Assembly (NCBI GenBank): GCA_017848965.1
Contig: JAFIHA010000045.1
Coordinates: 1-64,000, forward strand
From: Dechloromonas aromatica (nom. nud.)
GTDB taxonomy: Bacteria > Pseudomonadota > Gammaproteobacteria > Burkholderiales > Rhodocyclaceae
Direction: 5' to 3'
Length of the DNA: 64,000 nt
Shown piece after piece: positions 24,169-33,361 of this stretch; within the stretch, counting starts at the first letter, position 1, and every line of letters begins with the position of its first letter. The notes beneath the pieces are model-generated. The model had not been told where the DNA came from, did not search any database, and saw only the letters and a list, made by a program, of their open reading frames with translations. Position numbers and translations under genes: made by a program.

Positions 24169-25023
24169 ATGTCCCAATTTTCCTTTGACGTCGCCCTCGA
24201 AGATTTCGAAGCCAAGGTCCTCCAGGCATCGCTTGAAGTACCAGTGGTCGTCGACTTCTGGGCCCCCTGGTGCGGTCCCTGCCAGACGCTGAAACCGATG
24301 CTGGAAAAACTGGCCGAAGAATACAAGGGCCGTTTCCTGCTGGCCAAGGTCAACTCCGACGAGAACCCGGAACTGGCCGGCCATTTCGGCGTGCGCAGCA
24401 TTCCGTCGATCAAGGTCGTCTACCAGGGTCAGCTGGTCGACGAATTCAACGGCGCCCTGCCCGAGGGCAAGGTCCGCGAATTCCTCGACCGCATCGCCCT
24501 ACCCGGTGGCAACGAGACCGACCTGCGCGCAGAAGCCGCCGCCCTGGTCGGCGAAGGCCGACTGGAAGAAGCGCTGGCCAGACTGGTCGCCGCCAGCCAG
24601 GCCGACCCGCAGGACCAGGCGGTGCAACTCGACGCCATCGACGTCCTGCTGCAACTCGGCCGCAACGACGAAGCCGCCCAGTTGCTGGCCGGCGACTACC
24701 CGAACGAACCGGATCGCGCCACCGCCCTGCGCGCCCGCCTGGCGCTTGCCCAGGGCGCCGCCGACACCGCGCCGCTCGAAGCAAGGCTCGCCGTCAACCC
24801 TGACGACCACGCCACCCGTCTTGAGCTGGCCCGCGCCTACGCTGCCCAGAGCCGGTTCCGCGAAGCGCTCGAAGCGGCACTGGAGGTGGTCCGCCGCGAC
24901 CGCTTCTTCGACGAGGGCGCCGGCCGCAAGACACTGCTGCAATTCTTCGAGGCGCTGTCCGGCGAACAATACGACGACCTCGTCCGCGAGTTCCGCCGCA
25001 AGCTGTCGGCGGCCCTCAACTGA
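24169..25023 (+). CDS. cnoX: Thioredoxin-fold chaperedoxin, CnoX (YbbN)-like
   Basis: 284 residues. An N-terminal thioredoxin domain (1-110) with an intact WCGPC active site (Cys35, Cys38) is followed by a helical TPR-like region (about 115-284) with repeated Leu/Ala/Glu-rich segments such as LVGEGRLEEALARLVAAS. This is the CnoX/YbbN layout: a holdase that protects proteins from oxidative aggregation. E. coli CnoX has lost the redox CxxC, whereas this one keeps it, so it may also be a disulfide reductase. The ATG at 24169 is preceded by GGAAG; an upstream in-frame ATG is less likely. A stem-loop follows the stop. Confidence 0.87.
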   Translation: MSQFSFDVALEDFEAKVLQASLEVPVVVDFWAPWCGPCQTLKPMLEKLAEEYKGRFLLAKVNSDENPELAGHFGVRSIPSIKVVYQGQLVDEFNGALPEGKVREFLDRIALPGGNETDLRAEAAALVGEGRLEEALARLVAASQADPQDQAVQLDAIDVLLQLGRNDEAAQLLAGDYPNEPDRATALRARLALAQGAADTAPLEARLAVNPDDHATRLELARAYAAQSRFREALEAALEVVRRDRFFDEGAGRKTLLQFFEALSGEQYDDLVREFRRKLSAALN

Positions 25024-25029
25024 CCCCCC

Positions 25030-25050
25030 GGGCTGCATGTCGTGCAGCCC
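25030..25050 (+). terminator. Stem-loop after the cnoX-like gene
   Basis: Eight-base stem GGGCTGCA / TGCAGCCC with a 5-base loop, starting seven bases after the stop, followed by a pyrimidine-rich but not pure-T run. It is a plausible terminator, though weak for lack of a T-tract. The rest of the 200-base gap up to the regulator gene shows nothing I can name. Confidence 0.5.
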
Positions 25051-25223
25051 TTCCCCTTCATCCAGCCGCCGCCGGGTCCGCCCCGGGGTGGCTCGCCGAA
25101 CCGGCCGGCACAGAAAGACTTCGGTTTTCCGTAGTTGCAGATCAGGGCTTCAGGATCAACACCATCTGCAGCAAAGACAGCTCGCATGTCGTACCCCGAT
25201 GGCCGATGGAATCCCGGACAGAG

Positions 25224-26189
25224 TCAGATTGAAACGCGGTGGAATATTCCCCGGATGCGACTGATCATCGAGTGATTGACGGTAGCGCGCGGCGGCTCGA
25301 CGCGGTGGCGCAGTGAAAGCTGCGGACGTTGCACGATTTCCCGGTGACGATCGATGCCCGACCGAATGCTGCGGACGGTCAACGTCTTGCGCATGGGTTT
25401 GGGCAGGAAGCGGTGGATCTGCCCCTGGTTGATCAGATCGGTGAGCAGCGAGGTGTCGCTGAACGAAGTCAGGACGATGGTCACGATCTGGGCATGAAAG
25501 TGCTTCAGGGTTTTCAGGAAAGGGGTGACATCCTCACCATCGACACGGGTTTCCGAGACGATGATCGATACCTTGCCCCGTTCGAGGATCGTCATGGCCT
25601 CGGCCTGCGAAGTAGCCCAGTCGAGGTGATAGGCACCGAGGAAATTTTCGTCGAGCAGGGCACGGATGGCAACGGCAACTTCCGGCGAGTCATCGAGCAG
25701 GAGGATTTCAAGAATTTCGTCAGGGGCGGGTGGTGGCGCTTCGACAGGGGCCGGGTTCCACAGCTTGATGGCAATTTCCATCGCTTCGCCGACGGTACGG
25801 CGGAAATCTTCCGCATTCCACGGCTTGTTGATATAGCGGAATATCTCCCCCTCATTGATCGAACCGATGATCGCTTCCATGTCGGAGTAGCCGGTCAGGA
25901 GGAGGCGCATACTGGGAGGAGAATACTCGCGCGCCTGGCGCAGCAACTCGACGCCGGTCATGATCGGCATGCGCTGGTCGCTGACCAGAACGTGCACGCG
26001 TTCCTTGCGCAGGATTTCCAGGGCTTCGTGACCGTTGGTGGTCATCAAGACCCGGTAACTGGCGGCAAACAGCATGCGCAGGGAGCGCAGGATACGCTCT
26101 TCGTCATCGACAAACAGGATGGTTGGCCGGTCCGCCGGTAGCATCCCGGCTTTGCCGAGCGGACAAGGTGGTGCGGATTTGGCGATCAA
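25224..26189 (-). CDS. Response regulator with two receiver domains, second one degenerate
   Basis: 321 residues. Receiver 1 (about 22-140) has the acidic pair in LFVDDEER, the phosphoacceptor Asp71 in VLVSDQRMP and the Lys in RYINKPW. Receiver 2 (about 160-280) has LLLDDSPE and FLPKPM, but the phosphoacceptor position is Glu213 (IIVSETRVD), which may mimic phosphorylation. No DNA-binding or enzymatic output domain is seen, so it likely relays by protein contact. The TTG start at 26189 is taken because AAAGGA lies upstream, just after the kinase stop; an ATG at 26144 is the alternative. It sits 23 bases downstream of the CBS histidine kinase, its likely partner. Confidence 0.82.
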   Translation of the reverse strand: MIAKSAPPCPLGKAGMLPADRPTILFVDDEERILRSLRMLFAASYRVLMTTNGHEALEILRKERVHVLVSDQRMPIMTGVELLRQAREYSPPSMRLLLTGYSDMEAIIGSINEGEIFRYINKPWNAEDFRRTVGEAMEIAIKLWNPAPVEAPPPAPDEILEILLLDDSPEVAVAIRALLDENFLGAYHLDWATSQAEAMTILERGKVSIIVSETRVDGEDVTPFLKTLKHFHAQIVTIVLTSFSDTSLLTDLINQGQIHRFLPKPMRKTLTVRSIRSGIDRHREIVQRPQLSLRHRVEPPRATVNHSMISRIRGIFHRVSI

Positions 26190-26212
26190 ACTCGTTTTCC
26201 TTTCTCTCGACC

Positions 26213-27493
26213 TCAGGTGCTGCGAGGGAGACTGACGCAGAAGGCGGAGCCCAGCCCCGGCTTCGATTTCACGCGGATGAGGCCTTTATGGTCCTGAACG
26301 ATCTTGAAGGCGATCGACAGTCCGAGGCCGGTCCCCTGGCCAACCGGCTTGGTGGTGAAGAACGGGTCGAAAATCTTCTTGATGACTTCTGGAGGAATTC
26401 CCTTGCCGTTATCGGTCAGCACGATATGGACGTAGCGTTCGTCTGCCTGGGTACGGATGACGATACGACCGTCGGGCCGGTCGATTGCGTGGGCGGCGTT
26501 GGTTAGCAGATTCAGTATGACCTGATTGATTTGCGACGGAGCACAGCGTACCGTCGGCAAGCTTCCATAATTGCGTTCGACCTCGGCCTTGTGTTTGATG
26601 ACGTTCCTGGCGATGAGGAGCGCGCTGTCGATGCATTGATTGATATTGACGTTGTCTACGGCTGCCTGGTCCAGACGGCTGAAATTCTTGAGGTTGACGA
26701 CGATCTCGGAGATTTGCTCCAGGCCGTACAGGGTGTCCTTGAACAGGGCATCCATTTCATCTTCCGGATAGACGGCTTGAAACCCGGCGTTGCGTGCTTC
26801 GAGTTCGGATAACCGCTGGTGGACTTCTTCGTCCGAAGCCTCGCCTGTCTGCAATGCCGACAGCAGGGCGTTGTGAGCGACGCCAATGTCCCGCAGCAGT
26901 TTGAACGCCTCGCTGGCCATTTCAAGATTGTTTTTCACGTAGCCGAGCGGCGTGTTTATTTCATGGGCAACGCCCGCCACCATCTGGCCGAGCGAGGCCA
27001 TCTTTTCCGACTGAATGATCTGCGACTGCGAGGCTTTCAACAGGGACAGCGCGTTTGAAAGCGAAACGTTCTGTTCCGCCATGCGTTCTTCCATCCCGCG
27101 CAGCAGGTCGATGACCGAGCCAATGCCGTGGTACTGCCCATCCTTGATGAGGATGAAATCTTCAGTGATGGGGAAGGCGATGTTGCGGGTCACGAAGTGG
27201 CTGGCTTCTTCCATGGACTGATCGACGGAAACCAGCAAGGGCGCGGGATTCATGATCGTTTCGACCGGCTTTTTTCCCTGGATTTCCCGACCATACCTCG
27301 ACATGAAGATTTTCTGCATGTTGTGCCGGCTGATGACGCCGACGGGCCGCCCTTCATTCACGATGGGAAGCGACAGCAGACGTTCATGTCGCTCCTGGAG
27401 AAAGATATCGCCCAGGGTGCCGATCAGGTGATGCGGCGCAATCGGTTCAACAGGCAGGCTGAGATCGACCAGGTTTCTCATGCGGGAATTCAC
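26213..27493 (-). CDS. CBS-domain sensor histidine kinase
   Basis: 426 residues, no membrane segments, so a cytoplasmic sensor. A pair of CBS-like repeats occupies about residues 15-135 ([19 protein letters not shown] is recognisable); such pairs bind adenine nucleotides. The kinase core follows: H-box [13 protein letters not shown] (His177), N-box [12 protein letters not shown]1 DNGKGIP, F-box FDPFFTTK and G2 GTGLGLS. It sits directly upstream of the double-receiver protein on the same strand, forming a two-component pair. The signal may be cell energy or nucleotide state, inferred from the CBS pair. Confidence 0.88.
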   Translation of the reverse strand: MNSRMRNLVDLSLPVEPIAPHHLIGTLGDIFLQERHERLLSLPIVNEGRPVGVISRHNMQKIFMSRYGREIQGKKPVETIMNPAPLLVSVDQSMEEASHFVTRNIAFPITEDFILIKDGQYHGIGSVIDLLRGMEERMAEQNVSLSNALSLLKASQSQIIQSEKMASLGQMVAGVAHEINTPLGYVKNNLEMASEAFKLLRDIGVAHNALLSALQTGEASDEEVHQRLSELEARNAGFQAVYPEDEMDALFKDTLYGLEQISEIVVNLKNFSRLDQAAVDNVNINQCIDSALLIARNVIKHKAEVERNYGSLPTVRCAPSQINQVILNLLTNAAHAIDRPDGRIVIRTQADERYVHIVLTDNGKGIPPEVIKKIFDPFFTTKPVGQGTGLGLSIAFKIVQDHKGLIRVKSKPGLGSAFCVSLPRST

Positions 27494-27688
27494 AAATGCG
27501 TCAGAGGCGGTGGCCGATTTTCAACCACGAAGATTGCAATCAGGTGTCCAAGAGCGAGCTTGCGGGACAATCAAACCTACTCACCCCATTTTGTAAAACT
27601 GCCCCGCCAGCCCCAGGGATGGGGCCACTGAACGTCAGCCAGCGGACAGGTCCGCCTCACCCGCGCCATGTGGCGCTAAAATCCCGCC

Positions 27689-29176
27689 ATGGATACCGCC
27701 CGCGATCTCTACTTGAGCGCCACGCTGCGCCGGATCGAAGCCCGCCACGCCGACCTGCCGCTGATGCAGCGCGCCGGGCTGGCGGCCGCCGATTTTGCCG
27801 GCGAGCTGGCCGATCCGCGCAACCGGCCAGTATTGATCCTTGCCGGCCCCGGCAACAACGGCGGCGATGCCTTCGTCGTCGGCAGCCGGCTGCGCGAGCG
27901 CTTCTTCGCCGTCCATCTCGTCTTCGTCGGCGACCCCGCCGCGCTGCCGGCCGATGCGGCGGCGGCGCGCGAGGCTTTCCTGGCCGGCGGCGGCAACACG
28001 CTCAGTGAAATTCCCGAAATCGACCACTGGGGGCTGATCGTCGACGGCATCTTCGGCATCGGCCTCAGGCGCGCGCCGGAGGGCCGCTACGCCGAGTGGA
28101 TCACCACCACCAACCGGCTGGCGCAACGCGATGCCTGCCCGCTACTCGCCCTCGACTGCCCGTCCGGCCTCGACGCCGACAGCGGCCAACGCCCCGGCCC
28201 GTGCATCGCGGCGACGCATACGATCAGCTTCATCGCCGCCAAGCCGGGCCTGTACACCGGCGACGGCCCCGACCATGGCGGCGAGATCCGCATCGCCACG
28301 CTCGATCTGTCGATCGACGAAGCCGACGGCCGGCGGGTGAGCCCGGCCGACTTCGCCGAACGCCTGCAGCCGCGCCGGCGCAACACGCACAAGGGCAGTT
28401 TCGGCAGCGTCGGCATCCTCGGCGGCGGCAAGTCGATGAGCGGCGCCGCGCTGCTCGCCGGCCGCGCCGCGCTCCGGCTGGGCAGCGGCCGCGTCTATCT
28501 CGGCCTGCTCGACCCGGACGCGCCGACCGTCGATCCGGTGCAGCCGGAGCTGATGATCCGTCGCGTCGATACCCTGTTCCAGGCCGACCTCCAGGCGCTG
28601 GTCTGCGGCCCCGGCCTGGGTCACACCAGCGAAGCGGTGCAGTACGTCGAGCAGGCGCTGAAATGTCCGCTGCCGCTGGTCCTCGACGCCGACGCGCTGA
28701 ACATCCTGGCGGTCGATGGCCGACTGGAAGGCAATCTCTACAACCGCATCGCGCCCGCCATCCTCACCCCGCACCCGGCCGAAGCGGCGCGCCTGCTCGG
28801 CAGTTCGGTACGCGAAGTGCAGGACGACCGGATCGGCGCCGCCCGCGAAATGGCCGCGCGCTACGCCAGCCCGGTCGCCCTCAAGGGTTGCGGCACGGTG
28901 CTCGCCGCCAGCGACGGGCGCTGGTGGATCAACACTACGGGCAACCCGGGCCTGGCCAGCGCCGGCATGGGCGATGTGCTGAGCGGCATGATCGCCACCC
29001 TGCTGGCCCAGAACTGGTCGCCCGAACAGGCGCTGCTCGCCGCCGTCCACCTGCATGGCGCCGCCGCCGACGCGCTGGTCGCCAGCGGCCATGGCCCGGC
29101 CGGCCTCACCGCCAGCGAGGTGATCGACGCCGCGCGCCAGGTCTTCAACGGCTGGCTGGCCGGTCGCCAACGCTGA
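27689..29176 (+). CDS. nnrD/nnrE: Bifunctional NAD(P)H-hydrate epimerase / ADP-dependent dehydratase
   Basis: 495 residues with both halves of the YjeF repair enzyme. The N-terminal epimerase (about 1-210) shows LILAGPGNNGGDAFVVG and DGIFGIGL. The C-terminal ribokinase-like dehydratase (about 220-490) shows HKGSFGSVGILGG, LDADALNIL, LTPHPAEAARLL and the catalytic NTTGNPGLASAGMGDVLSG. Together they repair hydrated NADH and NADPH. The ATG at 27689 follows a 195-base gap, with no clear promoter, shared with the divergent kinase gene. Confidence 0.95.
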   Translation: MDTARDLYLSATLRRIEARHADLPLMQRAGLAAADFAGELADPRNRPVLILAGPGNNGGDAFVVGSRLRERFFAVHLVFVGDPAALPADAAAAREAFLAGGGNTLSEIPEIDHWGLIVDGIFGIGLRRAPEGRYAEWITTTNRLAQRDACPLLALDCPSGLDADSGQRPGPCIAATHTISFIAAKPGLYTGDGPDHGGEIRIATLDLSIDEADGRRVSPADFAERLQPRRRNTHKGSFGSVGILGGGKSMSGAALLAGRAALRLGSGRVYLGLLDPDAPTVDPVQPELMIRRVDTLFQADLQALVCGPGLGHTSEAVQYVEQALKCPLPLVLDADALNILAVDGRLEGNLYNRIAPAILTPHPAEAARLLGSSVREVQDDRIGAAREMAARYASPVALKGCGTVLAASDGRWWINTTGNPGLASAGMGDVLSGMIATLLAQNWSPEQALLAAVHLHGAAADALVASGHGPAGLTASEVIDAARQVFNGWLAGRQR

Positions 29177-29279
29177 GACGGCGCCCGCCGCGGCGGGCTT
29201 ATGCAAACGGACTTTCTCCGGTAGAGTGCGCGAACCGGCCATGCCATTTTCCGCCGCCCGCTGCCCTGGAGGTCCGACC

Positions 29280-31475
29280 ATGCAACGCACCCTGCTCTCC
29301 CTCTTCGTTTCGGCCGCGCTGCTCGCTGCCGGCTGCACCAGCCTCGCCCCGAACCGTCCCGTCCCGCTCGCCGAAACCCTTGCCAGTCACACCAGCGGCG
29401 GCCCGCTGGCGCTGGCCGAGGGACAGGTGCTGACCGACAACGACGCCGCCTTCGCCGCCAAGCTGGAAGTGATTGCCAGTGCCACGGAAAGTCTCGACCT
29501 CGCCTACTACATCTTCGCCGACGACTACAGTTCGACGGCGCTCACCCAGGCGCTGCTCGACGCCACCCGGCGCGGCGTCCGGGTTCGCCTGCTGCTCGAC
29601 TATTTCAGCGCCTACGGCGATCTCGACCGCCTGAGCTGGCTCGAACGCGAAGGTGCCGGCAAGCTCGAGGTCCGCCTCTACAACCGGCCGACCGCCGAGA
29701 TCATCCGCGATGCCGCCTACCTGACCACCAGTTGCGCCGACGTCGGCGTCGCCGGCCAGCAATGCGACGACGCCAAGCAGCGCGCGATCGAGCAGCAGTT
29801 TGGCGCACTCGCCGCCGCCGGCAGCGACCCGGCGGAAACCACCGTCGCCGGTTCCGGCCTGTTCCTTTCCGGCCTCTACGGCAAGCATCCGCAACTGCTG
29901 GCCTACGCCATCAGCCGCGGCCAGGGCATCGATCCGCAGGCGCTCGCCGCCAGCGCCGGCAACGCCGACCCGGCGCAGGGCGAACGCCTGAAGGAACTCG
30001 GCAAGCTCTACTTCAAGGCCCGCTACAGCGGCGGCGTCGATGGCCTGAGCGCCCGCCTGAAGCTCGCCTTCGTCCGCCTCGCCTTCGCCGAGCAGGTCAA
30101 CCCGGTGTTCGCGACGGTCGGCAGCTACCTGCCGCTGGCGCGCCAGAACAACAGCAGTGCGCAGCGGGACTGGGACTACCTGAGCGAATTCCTCCACCAC
30201 AAGCTGCTGCTCGCCGACCGCCGCCAGCTCGTGCTCGGCGGGCGTAATGTCGAGGATGCCTACCACCTGCATCTGGGGCCGCTCTCCGCCAAATACAACT
30301 TCATGGACACCGACGTCCGGCTGCGCCTGACCGCCCCGGACGCGACACTTGCCGCCAGTTTCGACAATCTCTGGCAGTTGCCGATGAACGCGACGCTGGC
30401 CCAGGTGCGTCGCCATGCGCCGAACGAGCACCTGGCCAACTTCGCGGTTTTCGACGCCGCCCAGGAAACCTGCGCCAAGGGCAGCGACGCCGCCTGCGTC
30501 GACCGTTACCTAGCCCGTCATCTGCGCCCGCTGGAACAGCGCATGGAAACGATCGCCCGCCAGCACAGGGAGAACCTGCAGCGTTTCCGCAGCGAATACC
30601 GCCCGGCAATCGCCGCCGCGCCGCAAACGATCGACGCCCAGGCGGCGATCCATTACCTGCAGAACCTGCCGATGGTGGATGGTCGGCGCAGCTACGGCGC
30701 CCCGCTGCAGGACGAAGCGGCGCACGGCAAGCAGATCCACGGCCTGTGGCGCTCGGCCATGCAAGCGGTATGCGACGGCGCCGGGACGACGCGCGAGGTC
30801 TACATCCACAACGCCTACTTCTTCCTGCCGGCCAACCTGCTGCGCGACATCGGCGGCGCCCTCGACGGCAGCCGCGCCTGCCCCGGCGTGACGCTGACGA
30901 TGCTGACCAATTCGCTGGCCACCACCGATCTCAGCGTGGTCAACCTGCTCGCCGTCTGGCAGATGAAGGCGCTCGCCGATCACCTGCGCGAAACGGCGCC
31001 GGGCAGCGCTGCCGCCCGCCTGCGCTACTACGAGTACCTGCCGCAGACCGACAAGCGCCTGTCGCTGCACAGCAAGGTGATGGTCTTCGGCGACGATGTC
31101 TTCATCGGCTCGGCCAACGCCGACGTGCGCAGCCTGATGATGGACAGCAACAACGGCGTCTTCATCCGCAACGCGCCCGCCTTCGCTGGCGGCTACCGGC
31201 AATGGCTGCGCGACATCGTCGCCGCGCCCGGCCGCGTCGCCGAACGCACGGCGGACCTCGGCAGCGAGCGCGACGCCCTGCTCGCCGCGATGGACACCCA
31301 CCTCGACCAGTTGCTCGCCCGCTACGCCGGCGAACGCCTGAGCGCCGAACAGCAGGCCAAGCTGCGGGCCGACGTGCGCGCCACGACGCAGCGGGTCTAC
31401 GACCTGTCGCGCGGCATCCTGCGCGGCGAACGCGACGCCGCCGAACAGTTCAACGCGCTGTTCAAGGCAATCTGA
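29280..31475 (+). CDS. Phospholipase D-family lipoprotein
   Basis: 731 residues. It starts with a lipoprotein signal (SLFVSAALLAAGCTSL, lipobox AAGC), so it is membrane-anchored outside the cytoplasm. Two PLD half-sites are present: HHKLLLADRRQLVLGGRN (His306, Lys308, Asp313) and HSKVMVFGDDVFIGSANAD (His597, Lys599). In the second, the usual Asp five residues after Lys is Gly with Asp one position later. The family hydrolyses or transfers phosphodiesters; related proteins include cardiolipin synthase-like enzymes, but the substrate here is unknown. The ATG at 29280 has a good GGAGG upstream. It is convergent with the DUF2789 gene. Confidence 0.88.
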   Translation: MQRTLLSLFVSAALLAAGCTSLAPNRPVPLAETLASHTSGGPLALAEGQVLTDNDAAFAAKLEVIASATESLDLAYYIFADDYSSTALTQALLDATRRGVRVRLLLDYFSAYGDLDRLSWLEREGAGKLEVRLYNRPTAEIIRDAAYLTTSCADVGVAGQQCDDAKQRAIEQQFGALAAAGSDPAETTVAGSGLFLSGLYGKHPQLLAYAISRGQGIDPQALAASAGNADPAQGERLKELGKLYFKARYSGGVDGLSARLKLAFVRLAFAEQVNPVFATVGSYLPLARQNNSSAQRDWDYLSEFLHHKLLLADRRQLVLGGRNVEDAYHLHLGPLSAKYNFMDTDVRLRLTAPDATLAASFDNLWQLPMNATLAQVRRHAPNEHLANFAVFDAAQETCAKGSDAACVDRYLARHLRPLEQRMETIARQHRENLQRFRSEYRPAIAAAPQTIDAQAAIHYLQNLPMVDGRRSYGAPLQDEAAHGKQIHGLWRSAMQAVCDGAGTTREVYIHNAYFFLPANLLRDIGGALDGSRACPGVTLTMLTNSLATTDLSVVNLLAVWQMKALADHLRETAPGSAAARLRYYEYLPQTDKRLSLHSKVMVFGDDVFIGSANADVRSLMMDSNNGVFIRNAPAFAGGYRQWLRDIVAAPGRVAERTADLGSERDALLAAMDTHLDQLLARYAGERLSAEQQAKLRADVRATTQRVYDLSRGILRGERDAAEQFNALFKAI

Positions 31476-31480
31476 AGCAC

Positions 31481-31509
31481 TGCCGGCGGGGCCCAGGCGC
31501 CCGCCGGCA
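31481..31509. terminator. Hairpin between convergent genes
   Basis: Perfect 10-base stem TGCCGGCGGG / CCCGCCGGCA with a 9-base loop, five bases after the PLD gene stop and just before the end of the convergent DUF2789 gene. It has no T-run, but its position suggests a bidirectional transcript end. Confidence 0.5.
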
Positions 31510-31512
31510 ATC

Positions 31513-31740
31513 TCAGTGCAGGCGGGCGTTCAACTCTTCGATGGCCGACGCCCAGTCGGCGTCCTCGATGATCTCTTCCTTGAGGAAACTGCGCTGGGCC
31601 GGCGTCCAGAACGGCGCCCGGTAAAGCGCGACGTCGTTGGCCAGCGGCCGGTGGGCGCTGACGAAGGCGTCGATGGCGGGCGGCTCGGACGGCAGGCCGA
31701 GCTGGGCGAACAACTGGGGCAGCGTGTGCATCGCATCCAT
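31513..31740 (-). CDS. DUF2789 family small protein
   Basis: 75 residues, soluble. The sequence (HTLPQLFAQLGLPSE, then FVSAHRPL, FWTPAQRSFLKEEI and ADWASAIEELN) fits the DUF2789 family of short proteobacterial proteins of unknown function. The start has a strong AAGGAG nine bases upstream. It faces the PLD lipoprotein gene and diverges from nadC. Confidence 0.8.
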   Translation of the reverse strand: MDAMHTLPQLFAQLGLPSEPPAIDAFVSAHRPLANDVALYRAPFWTPAQRSFLKEEIIEDADWASAIEELNARLH

Positions 31741-31825
31741 GGCGTGACTCCTTTGGCAGGACTGGCCGCTGTTGGATCATCCGCGCCGGGCAAGGGTTCC
31801 CGGCTTCTGGCCACCGCCGCCGGGC

Positions 31826-31831
31826 GTTACA
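31826..31831 (+). promoter_or_regulatory. Possible -10 element of nadC
   Basis: TACAAT lies 34 bases before the nadC ATG, which would give a leader of roughly 27 bases. The -35 region 17 bases upstream is poor. It is consistent with the later of the possible nadC starts. Confidence 0.35.
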
Positions 31832-31864
31832 ATGCGCCACCCGCAACTTTCCCGCGCCCCCGCC

Positions 31865-32728
31865 ATGTCCATCGAATTCGACTATCCGCTCGCCGCTGAA
31901 ATCACCCGCAACGTTACCGCCGCCATCGCCGAGGATGTCGGCGCCGGCGACCTGACGGCGGCCCTCGTTCCCGGCGAACGCCAGGTCCGCGCCCGCGTCA
32001 TCTCGCGCGAGTCCGGCGTGCTGTGCGGCGCCGCCTGGTTCGACGAATGCGTGCGCCGTCTCGACCCGACCGCCACGGTGAGCTGGCAGGCCGCCGACGG
32101 CGAGCGCATCGGCGCCGACCAAGTGCTGTGCACCATCGATGGCAACGGTCGCGCCCTGCTCACCGCCGAGCGCAGCGCGCTGAATTTCCTGCAATTGCTG
32201 TCGGCGGTGGCGAGCAAGGCGCGCATCTACGCCGATGCGATCGCCGGCACCCGGGCGCAAGTGGTGGATACGCGCAAGACCCTGCCCGGCCTGCGCGTCG
32301 CCCAGAAGTATGCGGTGCGTGCCGGCGGCGGCGGCAATCACCGGCTGGCGCTGTGGGACGCGATCCTGATCAAGGAAAACCATATCCACGCCGCTGGCGG
32401 CATTGCCCAGGCGATGGCCGCCGCGCAGAAAGTCGCGGCAGCGGCTGCCGACCGCTGCAAGTTCATCCAGGTGGAAGTGGAAAACCTCGACGAACTGCGT
32501 CAGGCGCTGGACGCCGGCGCGACGATGATCCTGCTCGACAATTTTTCCTGCGCCCTGCTCCGCGAGGCGGTGGCGCTCAACGCCGGCCGCGCCATCCTCG
32601 AAGCCTCAGGCAACGTCAGCCTGGAAAGCATCCGGGAAATCGCCGAAACCGGCGTCGACCGCATCTCGGTCGGCGCGCTGACCAAGGACGTCAAGGCGCT
32701 CGACCTGTCGATGCGCTTCGTCGACTGA
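31865..32728 (+). CDS. nadC: Nicotinate-nucleotide pyrophosphorylase (carboxylating)
   Basis: 287 residues. It makes nicotinate mononucleotide from quinolinate and PRPP in NAD synthesis. Family marks: EDVGAGDLTAAL near the N-terminus, ERSALNFLQLLSAVAS, the substrate-binding DTRKTLPGLRVAQKYAV, and LIKENHI. The open frame extends 31 codons upstream, but the ATG at 31865 matches the usual NadC start and leaves room for the TACAAT element. It is a single gene on this strand, convergent with the methyltransferase. Confidence 0.97.
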   Translation: MSIEFDYPLAAEITRNVTAAIAEDVGAGDLTAALVPGERQVRARVISRESGVLCGAAWFDECVRRLDPTATVSWQAADGERIGADQVLCTIDGNGRALLTAERSALNFLQLLSAVASKARIYADAIAGTRAQVVDTRKTLPGLRVAQKYAVRAGGGGNHRLALWDAILIKENHIHAAGGIAQAMAAAQKVAAAAADRCKFIQVEVENLDELRQALDAGATMILLDNFSCALLREAVALNAGRAILEASGNVSLESIREIAETGVDRISVGALTKDVKALDLSMRFVD

Positions 32729-32737
32729 GCGCCGGCC

Positions 32738-33361
32738 TCAGGCCGGCTTGCGGGCGACCAGGTCGATCAGCGCGGCGCGCCCGGCGTGGCCGCGCCCTTC
32801 GCCGATCACCGCCTCGTGCTCGCGCAGTTCGAGCAACTCCCAGCCGGCGAAGGCGCTGCGCAGAAGTTCGGCGGTGTACAGGTTTTCCACGGCGGACGGG
32901 CCGCCGGTCCGGTACTCAAGCTGTTTTGGCGTATAACCATGCAAGAGCAACAGGCCACCGGGCTTGACCGCCGCCTGCATGCCGGCAAACAGGATTTCCC
33001 GTTCGGCCGGCCCGACGAACTGGATGAAGATGCCGACCACTGCGTCGAAGGCGGCAAGCGGCCAGTCCCAGCGTAGCAAATCGGCCTCGATGAAATCGAC
33101 CGCCACCCGGCGGGCGCGCGCCAGCTTAGCGGCTTTGGCCAAGGCCACCGGCGAAATTTCGGTGGCGGTGACGGCACAGCCCTGCTCGGCCAGCCACACC
33201 GAATTGCGCCCTTCGCCGTCGGCCACCGCCAGCACCGACATGCCGGCGGCAAAGCGCCCGGCCTGGGCGCTCAGGAAAGCGTTCGGCGCGGTGCCGAAGA
33301 GGTAATCCTCGCCGGCATCGCGATAGCGCGCTGACCAGAAGGCCTCGTGATCAAAGCTCAT
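32738..33361 (-). CDS. Class I SAM-dependent methyltransferase
   Basis: 207 residues. The AdoMet motif I region VLAVADGEGRNSVWLAEQG has the GEGRN form typical of TehB-like/thiopurine-type methyltransferases, followed by VTATEISP (acidic end of beta 2), FDAVVGIFIQF (motif IV) and PGGLLLLHGYTPKQ. The N-terminal FWSARYRDAGEDYLFGTAPN is also typical of this family. The substrate is unknown. The ATG at 33361 overlaps the thrC stop (ATGA), so it is coupled to thrC and is the last gene of that transcript. Confidence 0.87.
   Translation of the reverse strand: MSFDHEAFWSARYRDAGEDYLFGTAPNAFLSAQAGRFAAGMSVLAVADGEGRNSVWLAEQGCAVTATEISPVALAKAAKLARARRVAVDFIEADLLRWDWPLAAFDAVVGIFIQFVGPAEREILFAGMQAAVKPGGLLLLHGYTPKQLEYRTGGPSAVENLYTAELLRSAFAGWELLELREHEAVIGEGRGHAGRAALIDLVARKPA

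Noticed and set aside
28096..29433. Plus-strand frame of 445 codons within nnrD
   Set aside because: Arg/Pro/Ala-rich translation without any domain, in a different frame from the well supported nnrD/nnrE gene.
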